From Streptomyces xiamenensis (GTDB lineage Bacteria > Actinomycetota > Actinomycetes > Streptomycetales > Streptomycetaceae): a DNA stretch of 64,000 bases. The notes under the pieces are model-generated. The model saw only the letters and a program-made list of their open reading frames with translations. It was not told the origin of the DNA and made no database searches. Shown here in pieces: positions 52,353 through 61,522 of the stretch. The position numbers and the translations under genes are program-made. Positions within the stretch are counted from its first letter, which is position 1. Each line of letters starts with the position of its first letter. The stretch lies in the NCBI RefSeq assembly GCF_000993785.3, contig NZ_CP009922.3, forward strand, positions 1,612,001-1,676,000. The letters run 5' to 3'.

Positions 52353-53789
52353 TTACAGCTCCCGCTCGTAGCCTTCCGCCAGCCCGTGCTCGCGCTCGTA
52401 CACCACCCCGTAGCTGAACGACGCTTCCCCGGCCGCCTCGGCCGCCGCCGCGATCCGGAGCAGCGCGGCCCGCGCCTGCACGCTGTCCTGGTGTTGGCCC
52501 AGCACCCGCTGCACCTGGGCGAGCTTCTTGGCCCGTTTGCGCTTCCCCGCCGTCTCGGCCGCGTATCGGGCCCGTTTGGCGGCCTTGCGCGCCGCGTGCC
52601 AGGCGGCGTCCCGGTCCGGGCCCGGCGGGGTGCGGCGGGCGGCCCGCAGCCGCCGTTCCATACGCCGGACGTCGTGCCGTACCGCCAGGGTCAGCACGGG
52701 CCCGGCGGGCCAGTACGCGTCGGGCAGCAGCGGCGGGTCGGTCAGCAGCGCGTCCAGGGAGGTCAGCAGGTCCAGGTGGCGTGCGCTGTCCAGGGCGCGC
52801 ACCGAGGTGTCGGCGCGCGGACGGTCGGTGTACGCGGCCACCCGCTGTTCCAGCGGCCCCCGGCGCAGCTCGGGCTCCAGCTGTGACAGCCGCCGGCGAA
52901 GCCGCCCGGCCAGCACCTCACGGTCCCGGTCCACGCCGAGCTCTGCCCCCAGGCGGCGCAGTTCCCCGGCGATCGGCCCGGTGCGTTCGCGGTCCAGCAC
53001 CGCCCACTGGGAGCGCAGCGCGCTGCGCAGCCGCCGGGTGGCCACCCGCATCCGGTGCACGGAGTCGGGGACCCCGCGCCGTACCGCCGGGTCGAGCTCC
53101 ACGATCAGCCGCACCTGCCGCCGTACGTACGCCATGACCCGCTCCCCCGCGCTGCCCGCCGGCAGTGCGGGCCCCGGGCGCGGTGCCGGCGGCGGAGTGG
53201 CGGTGGCGGCGAGCGCGCGGGCCGCCTTGGACGGTGCCTGGGAGCGGGGCAGTCCGGCGGCCGTCAGCCGTTCCTCGATGAGGTCGAGCAGCCCGGCTCC
53301 GGCCGCCGGGCGCAGTTCCACCTCGTACTCCACCCAGTGCGCGGCGCGCGGCCCGCGCAGCGCGTCGACCCGGTCCCGTACCACCTCCGCCAGCGGCTGC
53401 CCGGCGGCGTCCAGCAGCAGCCGCGTTTCGCGCTCGGTGCGCAGTTCCACCAGGGGTACGAGGGGGGCGCCGCGGGTCCGTGAGCGGATCAGGTCGGTCA
53501 GCCCGTCGGGCGGGTGTTCGCTGTGCGGTGCCCTGATCTCCTCGCGGGTGTCGCCGTCCACCGGCAGTTTCAGGTGCCAGCCGGGGTCATCGCCCCCGGT
53601 GCGGCGGCGCAGGGTGATGCCGTCGGCCGTAAGCCGGCGGTCCTCGGTGTCGTAGTAGCGCGCCTCCAGCACCGCCGGCGCTGCGTCGGGCCCGCGCACG
53701 GCGGCCACCGGTCCGGTGCCGGTCAGCTCCGGCAGCGGCCCGGTGGCCTCGTACTTCCGCTCGGTCTCCGTCGCGCTGGTGACAGCCAT
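52353..53789 (-). CDS. CYTH and CHAD domain protein
   Basis: The 478-residue protein begins with a CYTH (triphosphate tunnel) domain carrying the ExExK motif in TETERKYEAT. Basic/acidic strands include ITLRRRTGG and WHLKLPV. Next is a CHAD domain (about 225-478) with conserved H and R residues in VHRMRVATRRLRSALRSQW and RRMERRLRAARRT. CHAD binds polyphosphate, and the CYTH domain hydrolyzes triphosphates. The start is ATG 53789, six codons after an upstream ATG at 53807. It lies between the radical SAM gene and rodA. Confidence 0.94.
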   Translation of the reverse strand: MAVTSATETERKYEATGPLPELTGTGPVAAVRGPDAAPAVLEARYYDTEDRRLTADGITLRRRTGGDDPGWHLKLPVDGDTREEIRAPHSEHPPDGLTDLIRSRTRGAPLVPLVELRTERETRLLLDAAGQPLAEVVRDRVDALRGPRAAHWVEYEVELRPAAGAGLLDLIEERLTAAGLPRSQAPSKAARALAATATPPPAPRPGPALPAGSAGERVMAYVRRQVRLIVELDPAVRRGVPDSVHRMRVATRRLRSALRSQWAVLDRERTGPIAGELRRLGAELGVDRDREVLAGRLRRRLSQLEPELRRGPLEQRVAAYTDRPRADTSVRALDSARHLDLLTSLDALLTDPPLLPDAYWPAGPVLTLAVRHDVRRMERRLRAARRTPPGPDRDAAWHAARKAAKRARYAAETAGKRKRAKKLAQVQRVLGQHQDSVQARAALLRIAAAAEAAGEASFSYGVVYEREHGLAEGYEREL

Positions 53790-53823
53790 GGTGCCCTCCG
53801 CTTCCACGGTAGGGGCGTACCGC

Positions 53824-55014
53824 TCAGGCCGACAGCGGGCGTTTCATCCGGATCGACTGGAGCAGCCCTATGGCGATCCAGCCCACGAACATGGAGGTGC
53901 CGCCGTAGGACAGGAACGGCAGCGGGATGCCGGCGACCGGCATGATGCCCAGCGCCATGCCGATGTTCTCGAAGGACTGGAACGCGAACCAGGCGACGAC
54001 GCCCGCCGCGATCAGCGTGCTGTACAGGTCGGTGGCTTCCCTGGCGATGCGCAGCGCCCGCCACAGCACGACCCCGATCAGCAGGATTATCCCGCCGGCC
54101 CCCACGAAGCCGAGTTCCTCGCCGGCGACGGTGAAGATGAAGTCGGTCTGCTGCTCGGGCACGAACTGCCCGGTGGTCTGGGTGCCCTCGAACAGGCCCT
54201 TGCCGTACAGTCCGCCGCCGCCGATGGCGATCCTGGCCTGGTTGGTGTTGTAGCCGACGCCGGCCGGATCGAGCGCCGGGTTGGCGAAGGCCGCGAAGCG
54301 GTTGATCTGGTACTCGTCCAGTATGTCGAGCATCCACACCAGGACGGCGCCGACCACGGCCGCCGCCAGCAGCCCGGAGGTCCACCACAGGGAGGCGCCG
54401 GAGGCCAGCAGCATGCCCAGGACGATGACGCACAGCACCATCGCGGTGCCCATGTCGTCGATGAGGACGATGGTCACCGGGACCATGGCGATGGCCAGCG
54501 CCTGGAGGACGGCGCGGCGCCGCGGGTGTTCGCTGTCGCCCGCGTCGACCTGGGCGGCGAGCACCATGGCCATCGCCAGGACGACGGCGACCTTGGCGAA
54601 CTCGCCGGGCTGGATCGTGTAGCTGCCGATCGACAGCCAGTTGCGCTGGCCGTTGATCTCAGTGCCCAGCGGGGTGAACACCAGCAGCATCACCACGAGG
54701 GTGAATCCGAAGTAGACGGGGACCGCGCTGCGCAGCCGGTGGTGCCCCAGCCACATGACGGCCACCGCCAGGGCTATGCCCACGGCGAGGTTGATGGACT
54801 GCCGGATGAGGAAGTACTGCGGATCGCCGTTGTTGATCTCGGTGCGGTTGCGGGTGGCGGACCACACCAGGACGCAGCCGATGACCGACAGCGCGCCGGC
54901 CGCCAGCAGCATGATCCAGTCGACGCGCCGGGCGAGCGAGTCCCGGGCGGTCATCCGCCGCCAGGCGCTCTTGCGGGGTGCGAACCGCCCGATGCTCAGG
55001 GAGTAGTCGCCCAC
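53824..55014 (-). CDS. rodA: RodA/FtsW/SpoVE-type peptidoglycan glycosyltransferase
   Basis: The 396-residue polytopic protein has about ten membrane helices. SEDS signatures include NGQRNWLSIGSYTIQPGEFAKVA (in parts NGQRNWLSIG and QPGEFAKVA), GGGLYGKGLFEGTQ, PEQQTDFIFTVAGEELGF and GIPLPFLSYGGTSM. SEDS proteins polymerise lipid II together with a class B penicillin-binding protein. The start is GTG 55014, one base after the mrdA stop, and no better site is evident. In Streptomyces this gene (sfr) works at hyphal tips and spore walls. Confidence 0.95.
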   Translation of the reverse strand: MGDYSLSIGRFAPRKSAWRRMTARDSLARRVDWIMLLAAGALSVIGCVLVWSATRNRTEINNGDPQYFLIRQSINLAVGIALAVAVMWLGHHRLRSAVPVYFGFTLVVMLLVFTPLGTEINGQRNWLSIGSYTIQPGEFAKVAVVLAMAMVLAAQVDAGDSEHPRRRAVLQALAIAMVPVTIVLIDDMGTAMVLCVIVLGMLLASGASLWWTSGLLAAAVVGAVLVWMLDILDEYQINRFAAFANPALDPAGVGYNTNQARIAIGGGGLYGKGLFEGTQTTGQFVPEQQTDFIFTVAGEELGFVGAGGIILLIGVVLWRALRIAREATDLYSTLIAAGVVAWFAFQSFENIGMALGIMPVAGIPLPFLSYGGTSMFVGWIAIGLLQSIRMKRPLSA

Positions 55015-55015
55015 G

Positions 55016-57334
55016 TCAGTCGTTCGACCTCTCGTCCCGCCCGGCCACATTGCCCGCGTTCCACTGCTCGCCGGCCGGGTCGTCGCCCGGTGGCTGCTGT
55101 CCGCCGTCCTGGTCGCCGCCCGGTTCGAGGCCGTCGGGCAGTTCCCGGTCGCCCGGGTCCTCCTCCTGGCCGTCCTCGCCCGGTTCGCCGCTCTCTTCGC
55201 CCTCTTCGCCCTCTTCCGCGTCCTCGCCCCGGGGCTCGTCGCGCTGGGCGATGATGGTGCCGTTCTCGTCGATCTCCGGCAGCGCCGCCTGCGGGGTGGG
55301 CAGCAGCGCCAGGTCCGCGTTGACGGAACCGTCCTCGCCGACCCCGTAGATCGCCTCGTAGATGTTGCGCACGGCCGGGCCGGAGGCCCCCGAGCCGGTG
55401 CCGGCCTGGGAGATGGTCATCACGATCGTGTAGTCCGGGGAGAAGGTGGCCAGCCAGGAGGTGGTCTGCTTGTCGCCGGACGCCTCCGCGGTACCCGTCT
55501 TGGCGTGCAGCGGGATCTCGCCCTGCGGCCAGCCCATGAAGCGCCAGCTGGCGCTTCCGGTGGTGATCACGGACTCGGTGGCGGACTGGAGGTCCGCGAC
55601 GGTCTGGGCGTCGGCGGGCAGTTCACCGCTGACCACGGGATCGATCTCCTCCAGGACGGTGCCGTCCGCGCCGATGATGGCCTTGCCGACGGACGGCTCG
55701 TACAGAGTGCCGCCGTTGGCGATGGCCGCGTAGACGGAGGCCATCTGGATGGGGGTGACCAGCACGTCGCCCTGTCCGATGGAGAAGTTGAGCATGTCAC
55801 CGGCGCGCATCTTCATGCCCTCGGTGCAGTTCTCGCGGGCGATCCGGGCGCCGTAGTCCTCGCGGTCGGTCTCGGCCACCTCGCACCAGTTGTCCTTGTT
55901 CGCCTCCCAGTAGTCCTGCTTCCACTGCCGGTCCGGGACGCGGCCACTGGCCTCGTCGGGCAGGTCGATGCCGGTGCGGGCGCCGAGGCCGAAGCCGTGG
56001 GCGGTGGTGAACAGGGTGTCGTTGGGGTCGTCCTTGGGGTTGATGCCGCCGTCCCGCTCCCACTCGCGGTGCGCGATGCCGTAGAAGACGGTGTTGCAGG
56101 ACACCTCGATCGCGCGGTGCAGGCTGATCATGCCGTAGCCCTGCGACTCGAAGTTCTTGAACGTCTGGTTGCCGATGCTGTACGAGGAGCCGCACTCGTA
56201 GCGGCCGTCGAAGTCGTAGCCGGCGTTGACGGCGGCGGTCGAGGTGACCACCTTGAACGTCGATCCGGGCGGGCTCTGGCCCTGGATGGCCCGGTTGAGC
56301 AGCGGGTAGTTGGAGTCGTCGCCGGTCAGTGCCTGGTAGTTCTCGGTGCTGATGCCGCCCACCCACACGTTGGGGTCGTAGTCGGGGGCGGAGGCCATGG
56401 CGACGACGCGGCCGGTGGCGTTCTCCAGGACGACCACGGCGCCGGAGTCCGCCTCGTAGGGGCGGCCGGTGATCTCGTCGGTCTGGGCCCGGGCCTCCTC
56501 CATCGCGCCGATGAGTTCCTGCTCGGCGACCGCCTGCACCCGCGAGTCGATGCTGGTGACCACGTTGGAGCCGGCCGCCGCGGCCTCGCCCTCGGCCTCG
56601 CCGATGACGCGGCCGAACTTGTCCACCTCGTAGCGGGTGACGCCGGGCTGGCCCCGCAGATAGCTGTCGTAGGTGCGTTCGAGGCCGGCGCGGCCGATCT
56701 GGTCCGAGCGCAGCAGCGGCGCGTCGGTGTCCTTCGCGTCCGCCACCTCGTCGTCGGTGACCGGGGAGAGGTAGCCGAGCACCTGCGCGGAGTGCGAGCC
56801 GTACGGGGCGGGGTAGCGGCGTACGGCGGTGGGCTCGGCGCTGACGCCGGGGAAGTCCTCGGAGCGCTCGCGGATCTGCAGCGCCTGCTGCGGGGTGGCC
56901 TCGTCGGTGATGGGGATCGGCTGGTACGGGGAGCCGTTCCAGCACGGCTGCGGGGTCTGCGCGTCGCACAGCCGGATGCGCTGTGCGATCTCCTCGTACT
57001 CCATGCCGAGGAGTTCGGCCAGCCGGGTGAGGACGGCTTCGCCGTCGTCCTTCATCCGGGTGAGCTGGGAGCGGTCGGCGGAGACGACGAGACGGGTCTC
57101 GTTGTCGGCGATGGGCACGCCGCGGGCGTCGAGGATGGCGCCGCGCACGGCGGGCTGGACGACCTGCTGCACGTGGTTGCCGGCCGCGGCGGCGGCGAAC
57201 TCGTCGCCCTGCCGGATCTGGAGGTACCACAGCCGGCCGCCGAGGGTCAGCAGCAGCGAGAAAACCAGTATCTGGATGATGATCAGCCGGATGGTGACGC
57301 GCGAGGTCCGCCCGGTCTCCGGGATGTTACTCAC
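55016..57334 (-). CDS. mrdA: Penicillin-binding protein 2 (class B transpeptidase)
   Basis: The 772-residue protein has one N-terminal membrane helix (IRLIIIQILVFSLLLTLGG). A dimerisation region runs to about residue 290. The transpeptidase domain carries SxxK in PPGSTFKVV (near 356), SCN in EVSCNTVFYG and KTG in HAKTGTAEA (near 610). The C-terminus is a long acidic Glu/Gly/Asp tail after the last strand, unusual in general but common in Streptomyces PBP2. It starts at GTG 57334, overlapping the mreD stop as GTGA, so translation is coupled. It partners with RodA in the elongation or spore-wall machinery. Confidence 0.97.
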   Translation of the reverse strand: MSNIPETGRTSRVTIRLIIIQILVFSLLLTLGGRLWYLQIRQGDEFAAAAAGNHVQQVVQPAVRGAILDARGVPIADNETRLVVSADRSQLTRMKDDGEAVLTRLAELLGMEYEEIAQRIRLCDAQTPQPCWNGSPYQPIPITDEATPQQALQIRERSEDFPGVSAEPTAVRRYPAPYGSHSAQVLGYLSPVTDDEVADAKDTDAPLLRSDQIGRAGLERTYDSYLRGQPGVTRYEVDKFGRVIGEAEGEAAAAGSNVVTSIDSRVQAVAEQELIGAMEEARAQTDEITGRPYEADSGAVVVLENATGRVVAMASAPDYDPNVWVGGISTENYQALTGDDSNYPLLNRAIQGQSPPGSTFKVVTSTAAVNAGYDFDGRYECGSSYSIGNQTFKNFESQGYGMISLHRAIEVSCNTVFYGIAHREWERDGGINPKDDPNDTLFTTAHGFGLGARTGIDLPDEASGRVPDRQWKQDYWEANKDNWCEVAETDREDYGARIARENCTEGMKMRAGDMLNFSIGQGDVLVTPIQMASVYAAIANGGTLYEPSVGKAIIGADGTVLEEIDPVVSGELPADAQTVADLQSATESVITTGSASWRFMGWPQGEIPLHAKTGTAEASGDKQTTSWLATFSPDYTIVMTISQAGTGSGASGPAVRNIYEAIYGVGEDGSVNADLALLPTPQAALPEIDENGTIIAQRDEPRGEDAEEGEEGEESGEPGEDGQEEDPGDRELPDGLEPGGDQDGGQQPPGDDPAGEQWNAGNVAGRDERSND

Positions 57335-58044
57335 AGTCGCTTGACCCCCTTGATGCGCCCCGCCCGGTTACGGGCCGAGCGACTGAGCAACGTGCTGCGC
57401 TGGCCACCGATGCGGGCGGCCTTGCCGTAGCGGGTACGCCGGCCGCCCCCGCGGGTGCTGAGCCCGGTGCCGCCCCCGAACCAGCCGGACAGGTTGTCGC
57501 CGCCCGACGAGGGGCCGCCGGAGCCGTCGCCCTTGAGCGGGTCGTTCTCCAGCCGCCGGGCCATCGCCATCACCAGCGGCACGGTGAACGGGGCGAGCAG
57601 CAGATCGTAGAGCGTGGCCGTCAGCAGCAGCCCGGTGAGCCCGACATGGCGGGCCGCGGTGTCGCCGACCAGCGCGCCGACACCCGCGTACAGCAGCGTG
57701 GAGGACAGCGCGCCGCCCGCCACCACCAGCATCGGCACGGTCGCCGAACGGTGCTGGCCGGTCTCGGGCTTGGTGAGGCCGGCCGCGTAGCCGATGACGC
57801 ACAGCACCAGGGCGTAGCGGCCCACCGCGTGGTCGGCCGGCGGGGCCAGGTCGGCGAGCAGCCCGGCGCCGAAGCCCACCAGGGCGCCGCCGACGTGGCC
57901 GTACACCAGAGCGAGGCCGAGCACGGTGAGCAGCAGCAGATCGGGGACGGCGCCGGGCAGTTGCAGCCGGGCCAGGATCGTGACCTGGAGGACCAGCGCC
58001 ACGACGACGAGGATCACCGCGAGGATCGTGCGGGAGACGCGCAT
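57331..58044 (-). CDS. mreD: Rod shape-determining protein MreD
   Basis: The 237-residue membrane protein starts at ATG 58044 (MRVSRTILAVILVV). About six helices are visible and the family pattern PDLLLLTVLGLALVYG and GFGAGLLADLAPPADHAVGRYALV is kept. A basic Gly-rich cytoplasmic tail (SGWFGGGTGLSTRGGGRR) extends the protein beyond the 165-175 residues of E. coli MreD. It lies seven bases beyond the mreC stop and overlaps mrdA by four bases. It connects MreB/MreC to PBP2 and RodA. Confidence 0.95.
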   Translation of the reverse strand: MRVSRTILAVILVVVALVLQVTILARLQLPGAVPDLLLLTVLGLALVYGHVGGALVGFGAGLLADLAPPADHAVGRYALVLCVIGYAAGLTKPETGQHRSATVPMLVVAGGALSSTLLYAGVGALVGDTAARHVGLTGLLLTATLYDLLLAPFTVPLVMAMARRLENDPLKGDGSGGPSSGGDNLSGWFGGGTGLSTRGGGRRTRYGKAARIGGQRSTLLSRSARNRAGRIKGVKRL

Positions 58045-58051
58045 GGTCAGC

Positions 58052-59140
58052 TCAATTCCTGGTGGCGGGGTCGTCGTCCTGGTCGGCGTCCTGCTCGCGG
58101 CGGGCGTTGCTGTCGCCGGGGCCCGGGGACTCGCCCGGTGTGGTGCGGTTCTGCACGCCGCCGTCCTCGCCGCCCTCCTCGGTGCCGTCCTCACCCTCGT
58201 CGCCGGTGCCCGACCCGTCGCCCTGGTCGGTCTTGTCGGTCTTGTCGCCCTCGTCCTCCGCGGACTTCTTCTCGTCCTCGGGCCGGGGCGGCAGCACCGT
58301 GTCACGCGGGTTGTCGCGCGGCGGTTCGACGACGACGCCGACCAGGTCGAGCCGGGTGAAGGCCACGTACGGGCGGACCTGGACGGTACGGGTCAGGTCG
58401 CCCGCCGTGCGGTCCACGTTGATGACCTCACCGACCGGGACGCCCGGCACGAACGGCTTGTCCTCGGCCGAGCCGAAGGTCACCAGCCGGTCGCCCTTCT
58501 TCACCTGCGCGGCCTGGTTGAGCAGTTGTACGTCGAGCGCGTTGTCGCCGCGCCCGGTGGCGAAGCCGAGTTCGTCGCCGCCCTCCAGACGGGTGCCGAC
58601 CGTGAAGCCGGGGTCGTTGGCGAGCAGCACGGTAGAGGTGCTGGGGCCCACGGTGGTGACCCGGCCCACCAGGCCGTCACCGTTGAGGACCGTCATGTCG
58701 CGGGCGATGCCGTCCCTGCTGCCCGCGTCGATCGTCACCGTCCAGGAGAAGCCCTGGGTGGCGCCGATGGCGATGACCTGCGCGCCGACAATGCCGTACT
58801 GGCCGGCCCCGGCGGTCTGGAGCAGATCATCGAGCTGCTGTATGCGGGAGTCGCGGTGCGCCTCGCTGCCCAGTTGCTGGCGCAGTTCGGCGTTCTCCCG
58901 CTCCAGTTCACTGATGCGGTCGTGCCGGCCGCCGGATTCCCGGACCGCGGCGATCGCGTTCCCGACCGGGTCGACCGCCGAGGCGACGCCGTTCTCCACG
59001 GGTCCGAAGAAGGCCGCGGTGGCCTCTCTGGGCCCGTTGAGCGGGGAGTTGTCCCCACCCCTGATGTCCATCGTGATCAGCGCGAAGGCGATGGATACCA
59101 GCAGGACGAGAAGCAGTCGGCTCTCTCGTGTGTCCCTCAC
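58052..59140 (-). CDS. mreC: Rod shape-determining protein MreC
   Basis: The 362-residue protein has an N-terminal membrane helix (RLLLVLLVSIAFALITM), then a coiled coil (RISELERENAELRQQL). Beta-rich extracytoplasmic domains follow, with GLVGRVTTVGPSTSTVLLANDP (in parts GLVGRVTTVGPSTS and TVLLANDP) and VGEVINVD. The last 90 residues are acidic/Glu-Asp-rich and disordered. Start GTG 59140. It lies upstream of mreD and downstream of mreB across 168 bases, so mreB may also have its own transcript. It scaffolds PBP2 outside the membrane. Confidence 0.96.
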   Translation of the reverse strand: MRDTRESRLLLVLLVSIAFALITMDIRGGDNSPLNGPREATAAFFGPVENGVASAVDPVGNAIAAVRESGGRHDRISELERENAELRQQLGSEAHRDSRIQQLDDLLQTAGAGQYGIVGAQVIAIGATQGFSWTVTIDAGSRDGIARDMTVLNGDGLVGRVTTVGPSTSTVLLANDPGFTVGTRLEGGDELGFATGRGDNALDVQLLNQAAQVKKGDRLVTFGSAEDKPFVPGVPVGEVINVDRTAGDLTRTVQVRPYVAFTRLDLVGVVVEPPRDNPRDTVLPPRPEDEKKSAEDEGDKTDKTDQGDGSGTGDEGEDGTEEGGEDGGVQNRTTPGESPGPGDSNARREQDADQDDDPATRN

Positions 59141-59240
59141 GTGCGGCGGCCGTGCCTTTCTGGAACAGGTAGTCGTTCAGGTCCTGCGCCGCCGACGGTC
59201 CGCCGCGTGGACTCGTGTGGTCCACGCGGCGGATCGCGGC

Positions 59241-59300
59241 TGCGGATCACCCCCGTCTGGGGGCACCTCCCGGCCGGGGATGGTCGTCCGGCCGGGCTGT
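59241..59300. repeat. Palindromic intergenic element between mreC and mreB
   Basis: CTGGGGGCACCTCCCGGCCG on the plus strand at about 59256 is followed by pairings such as CCGGCC/GGCCGG. It resembles the CTGGGGG-type intergenic repeats I recall from Streptomyces, and another copy lies upstream of mreB at about 60417. The element may be a terminator for the mreB transcript. Confidence 0.4.
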
Positions 59301-59308
59301 GGCCGCGA

Positions 59309-60340
59309 TCAGCGGCGGGGTTGGGCGTCCAGCACCTGCTGGAGCGCCTCGAACTCCTCGACGCACTTGCCGGATCCCAGCGCCACCGAGTCCAGCGGGT
59401 CCTCGGCGATGTGGATCGGCATGCCGGTCTCCCGGCGCAGCCGTTCGTCCAGGCCGCGCAGCAGGGCACCGCCGCCGGTCAGGACGATGCCGCGGTCCAT
59501 GACGTCGCCGGACAGCTCGGGGGGGCACTTGTCCAGCGTCGTCTTGACGGCGTCGACGATGGAGTTGACCGGCTCCTCTATGGCCTTGCGGACCTCGGCC
59601 GAGGAGATCACCACGGTCTTGGGCAGCCCGCTGACGAGGTCGCGGCCCCGGATCTCGGTGTGCTCGTCCTCGTCCATCTCGTAGGCCGAACCGATGGTGA
59701 TCTTGATGCTCTCGGCGGTGCGCTCGCCCAGCAGGAGGCTGTACTCCTTCTTGATGTGCTGGATGATCGCGTTGTCCAGCTCATCGCCGGCCACCCGGAT
59801 GGACTGCGCGGTCACGATGCCGCCCAGCGAGATGACCGCGACCTCGGTCGTACCGCCGCCGATGTCCACCACCATGTTGCCGGTGGCCTCGTGGACCGGG
59901 AGCCCGGAGCCGATCGCGGCCGCCATCGGCTCCTCGATGATGTGCACCTGGCGGGCACCGGCCTGGGTGGACGCCTCGATGACCGCGCGCCGCTCGACTC
60001 CCGTGATACCCGAGGGCACACAGACGACGACCCGGGGGCGGGCGAGATAACGCCGCTTGTGGATCTTGAGAATGAAGTAGCGGAGCATTCGCTCCGTGAT
60101 CTCGAAATCGGCGATGACCCCGTCTTTCAGGGGGCGGACCGCGACGATGTTGCCGGGGGTCCGGCCGATCATCTTCTTCGCCTCGGCGCCGACCGCGAGA
60201 ATGCCACCGGTGTTGGTGTTGATGGCGACGACCGATGGCTCATTGAGTACGATCCCGCGACCCCTGACGTACACCAGCGTATTGGCCGTCCCGAGGTCGA
60301 CTGCCATGTCACGTCCGATGAACGACATATTGTTCGCCAT
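59309..60340 (-). CDS. mreB: Rod shape-determining actin homolog MreB
   Basis: The 343-residue protein begins [22 protein letters not shown], with phosphate-1 motif [10 protein letters not shown], the phosphate-2 motif [13 protein letters not shown] near 165 and the adenosine motif [15 protein letters not shown]. It is the actin-like organiser. In Streptomyces it is needed for spore walls rather than for hyphal growth (recalled). Start ATG 60340. It is followed by mreC after 168 bases and preceded by a 337-base region with no other gene. Confidence 0.97.
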   Translation of the reverse strand: MANNMSFIGRDMAVDLGTANTLVYVRGRGIVLNEPSVVAINTNTGGILAVGAEAKKMIGRTPGNIVAVRPLKDGVIADFEITERMLRYFILKIHKRRYLARPRVVVCVPSGITGVERRAVIEASTQAGARQVHIIEEPMAAAIGSGLPVHEATGNMVVDIGGGTTEVAVISLGGIVTAQSIRVAGDELDNAIIQHIKKEYSLLLGERTAESIKITIGSAYEMDEDEHTEIRGRDLVSGLPKTVVISSAEVRKAIEEPVNSIVDAVKTTLDKCPPELSGDVMDRGIVLTGGGALLRGLDERLRRETGMPIHIAEDPLDSVALGSGKCVEEFEALQQVLDAQPRR

Positions 60341-60677
60341 AGGGATACATCTGGCCTTCCAGCTGGAGCGATGTGGGCGGGAGGTCGGCACGGGGGTGCG
60401 ATGAACGAGGCACGCCTGGGGGTACTCCCTCGCCCGGACGGAGTCCGGGGGAGAGTGTGGCGGCTGATGCCATCGTATCCACGGCCGGTCGAACACGGAG
60501 CGCCGGAGCGCCGCTTTCGCCATTGTCGCGGGAACCGTGCCCGCCCTCCATCATGGTGACGTCGTGTTCGGGTGACGGGTTCCCTCGTTCGACTGTACAT
60601 ACCACAAAGGCGGAATGCGTTCAGGCTGGTGCCGCTGATCGGACCCCGTGTCGGACTGACGGGGATTCAGCGGTGAT
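60341..60677 (-). promoter_or_regulatory. mreB upstream region
   Basis: The 337 bases between ndk and mreB hold no convincing gene. They contain a palindromic stretch at 60430-60457 (CTCCCTCGCCCGGAC opposite GTCCGGGGGAG). A TTG-rich area near 60590-60605 may hold the mreB promoter, but no -35/-10 pair could be placed. The start codon is preceded by a weak AGGGAT. The region overlaps the ndk stop side, so ndk termination also occurs here. Confidence 0.35.
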
Positions 60678-61091
60678 TCAGGAGCGCCCGGGGAAGAAGA
60701 TTTTCAGCTCGCGTTCGGCGGATTCTTCCGAGTCCGACGCGTGGATGAGGTTCTCCCGGACGATCGTCCCGAAGTCACCGCGAATGGAGCCGGGGGTGGC
60801 GGTGATCGGGTCGGTGGGGCCGGACAGCGTCCGCAGCCCCTCGATGACCCGCTCGCCCTCGACGGTCAGCGCCACCGACGGGCCGGACGTCATGAACTCC
60901 AGCAGCGGCTCGTAGAACGGCCGGCCCTTGTGCTCCGCGTAATGCGTCTCCAGCGTGGCCCGGTCCAGGGTGCGCAGTTCCAGCGCGGTGATGGTCCAGC
61001 CCGCCTTCTTCTCGATGCGGCCGACGATCTCACCGATCAGGCCCCTCCTGACCGCGTCCGGCTTCAGAAGGACAAGGGTGCGCTGGGACAT
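60678..61091 (-). CDS. ndk: Nucleoside diphosphate kinase
   Basis: The 137-residue protein begins MSQRTLVLLKPDAVRRGLIGEI and carries the catalytic region, here RENLIHASDSEESAERE, with the active histidine in NLIHASD (His 117-118). It balances nucleoside triphosphates. Start ATG 61091. It is separated from the DUF4233 gene by 83 bases and has its normal actinobacterial neighbours. Confidence 0.98.
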   Translation of the reverse strand: MSQRTLVLLKPDAVRRGLIGEIVGRIEKKAGWTITALELRTLDRATLETHYAEHKGRPFYEPLLEFMTSGPSVALTVEGERVIEGLRTLSGPTDPITATPGSIRGDFGTIVRENLIHASDSEESAERELKIFFPGRS

Positions 61092-61174
61092 GGGGTGGCT
61101 CCTGGGGAAACGAATCCGGGGAAGTACCGGCACCTTACCCGGGATATCACCGCCCTCCCGCACCCGGCCCGGGG

Positions 61175-61522
61175 CTACGGGGCCGCAGCGGCGGCCCCCG
61201 CGGCGTGCGCGGCCTTGATCTCGTCCACCTTCCGGCCGAAATGGACCGATGCCCACCACAGGCCCGCGAAGATCACGCCGAGCACGAACATCGCCGGCAC
61301 GACGACACCGCTGGCGATCAGCGCTATCTGCAGGGCCCAGCCGAACTGCACCCCACCGGGCCGGGTGACCAGGCCGCACAGCAGCAGGCACAGCACCATG
61401 GCCGTCCCGCTCACCGCCCAGATCGTGGTCGCGGAGGTGTCGGTCAGCCGGACCGCGACCAGCGCCGCGAGCCCGATGACCAGCACCTCGGAGATCAGCG
61501 TGGAGGAACACAGCGTACGCAT
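61175..61522 (-). CDS. DUF4233 membrane protein
   Basis: The 115-residue protein has four hydrophobic stretches (VLVIGLAALVAVRL, WAVSGTAMVLCLLLCG, GWALQIALIASGVVVPAMFVLGVIFAGLW) and an Ala-rich C-terminus. Its ATG at 61522 shares one base with the folC stop (TGATG), a mark of translational coupling. The family is regularly found between folC and ndk in actinobacteria; function unknown. Confidence 0.9.
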   Translation of the reverse strand: MRTLCSSTLISEVLVIGLAALVAVRLTDTSATTIWAVSGTAMVLCLLLCGLVTRPGGVQFGWALQIALIASGVVVPAMFVLGVIFAGLWWASVHFGRKVDEIKAAHAAGAAAAAP

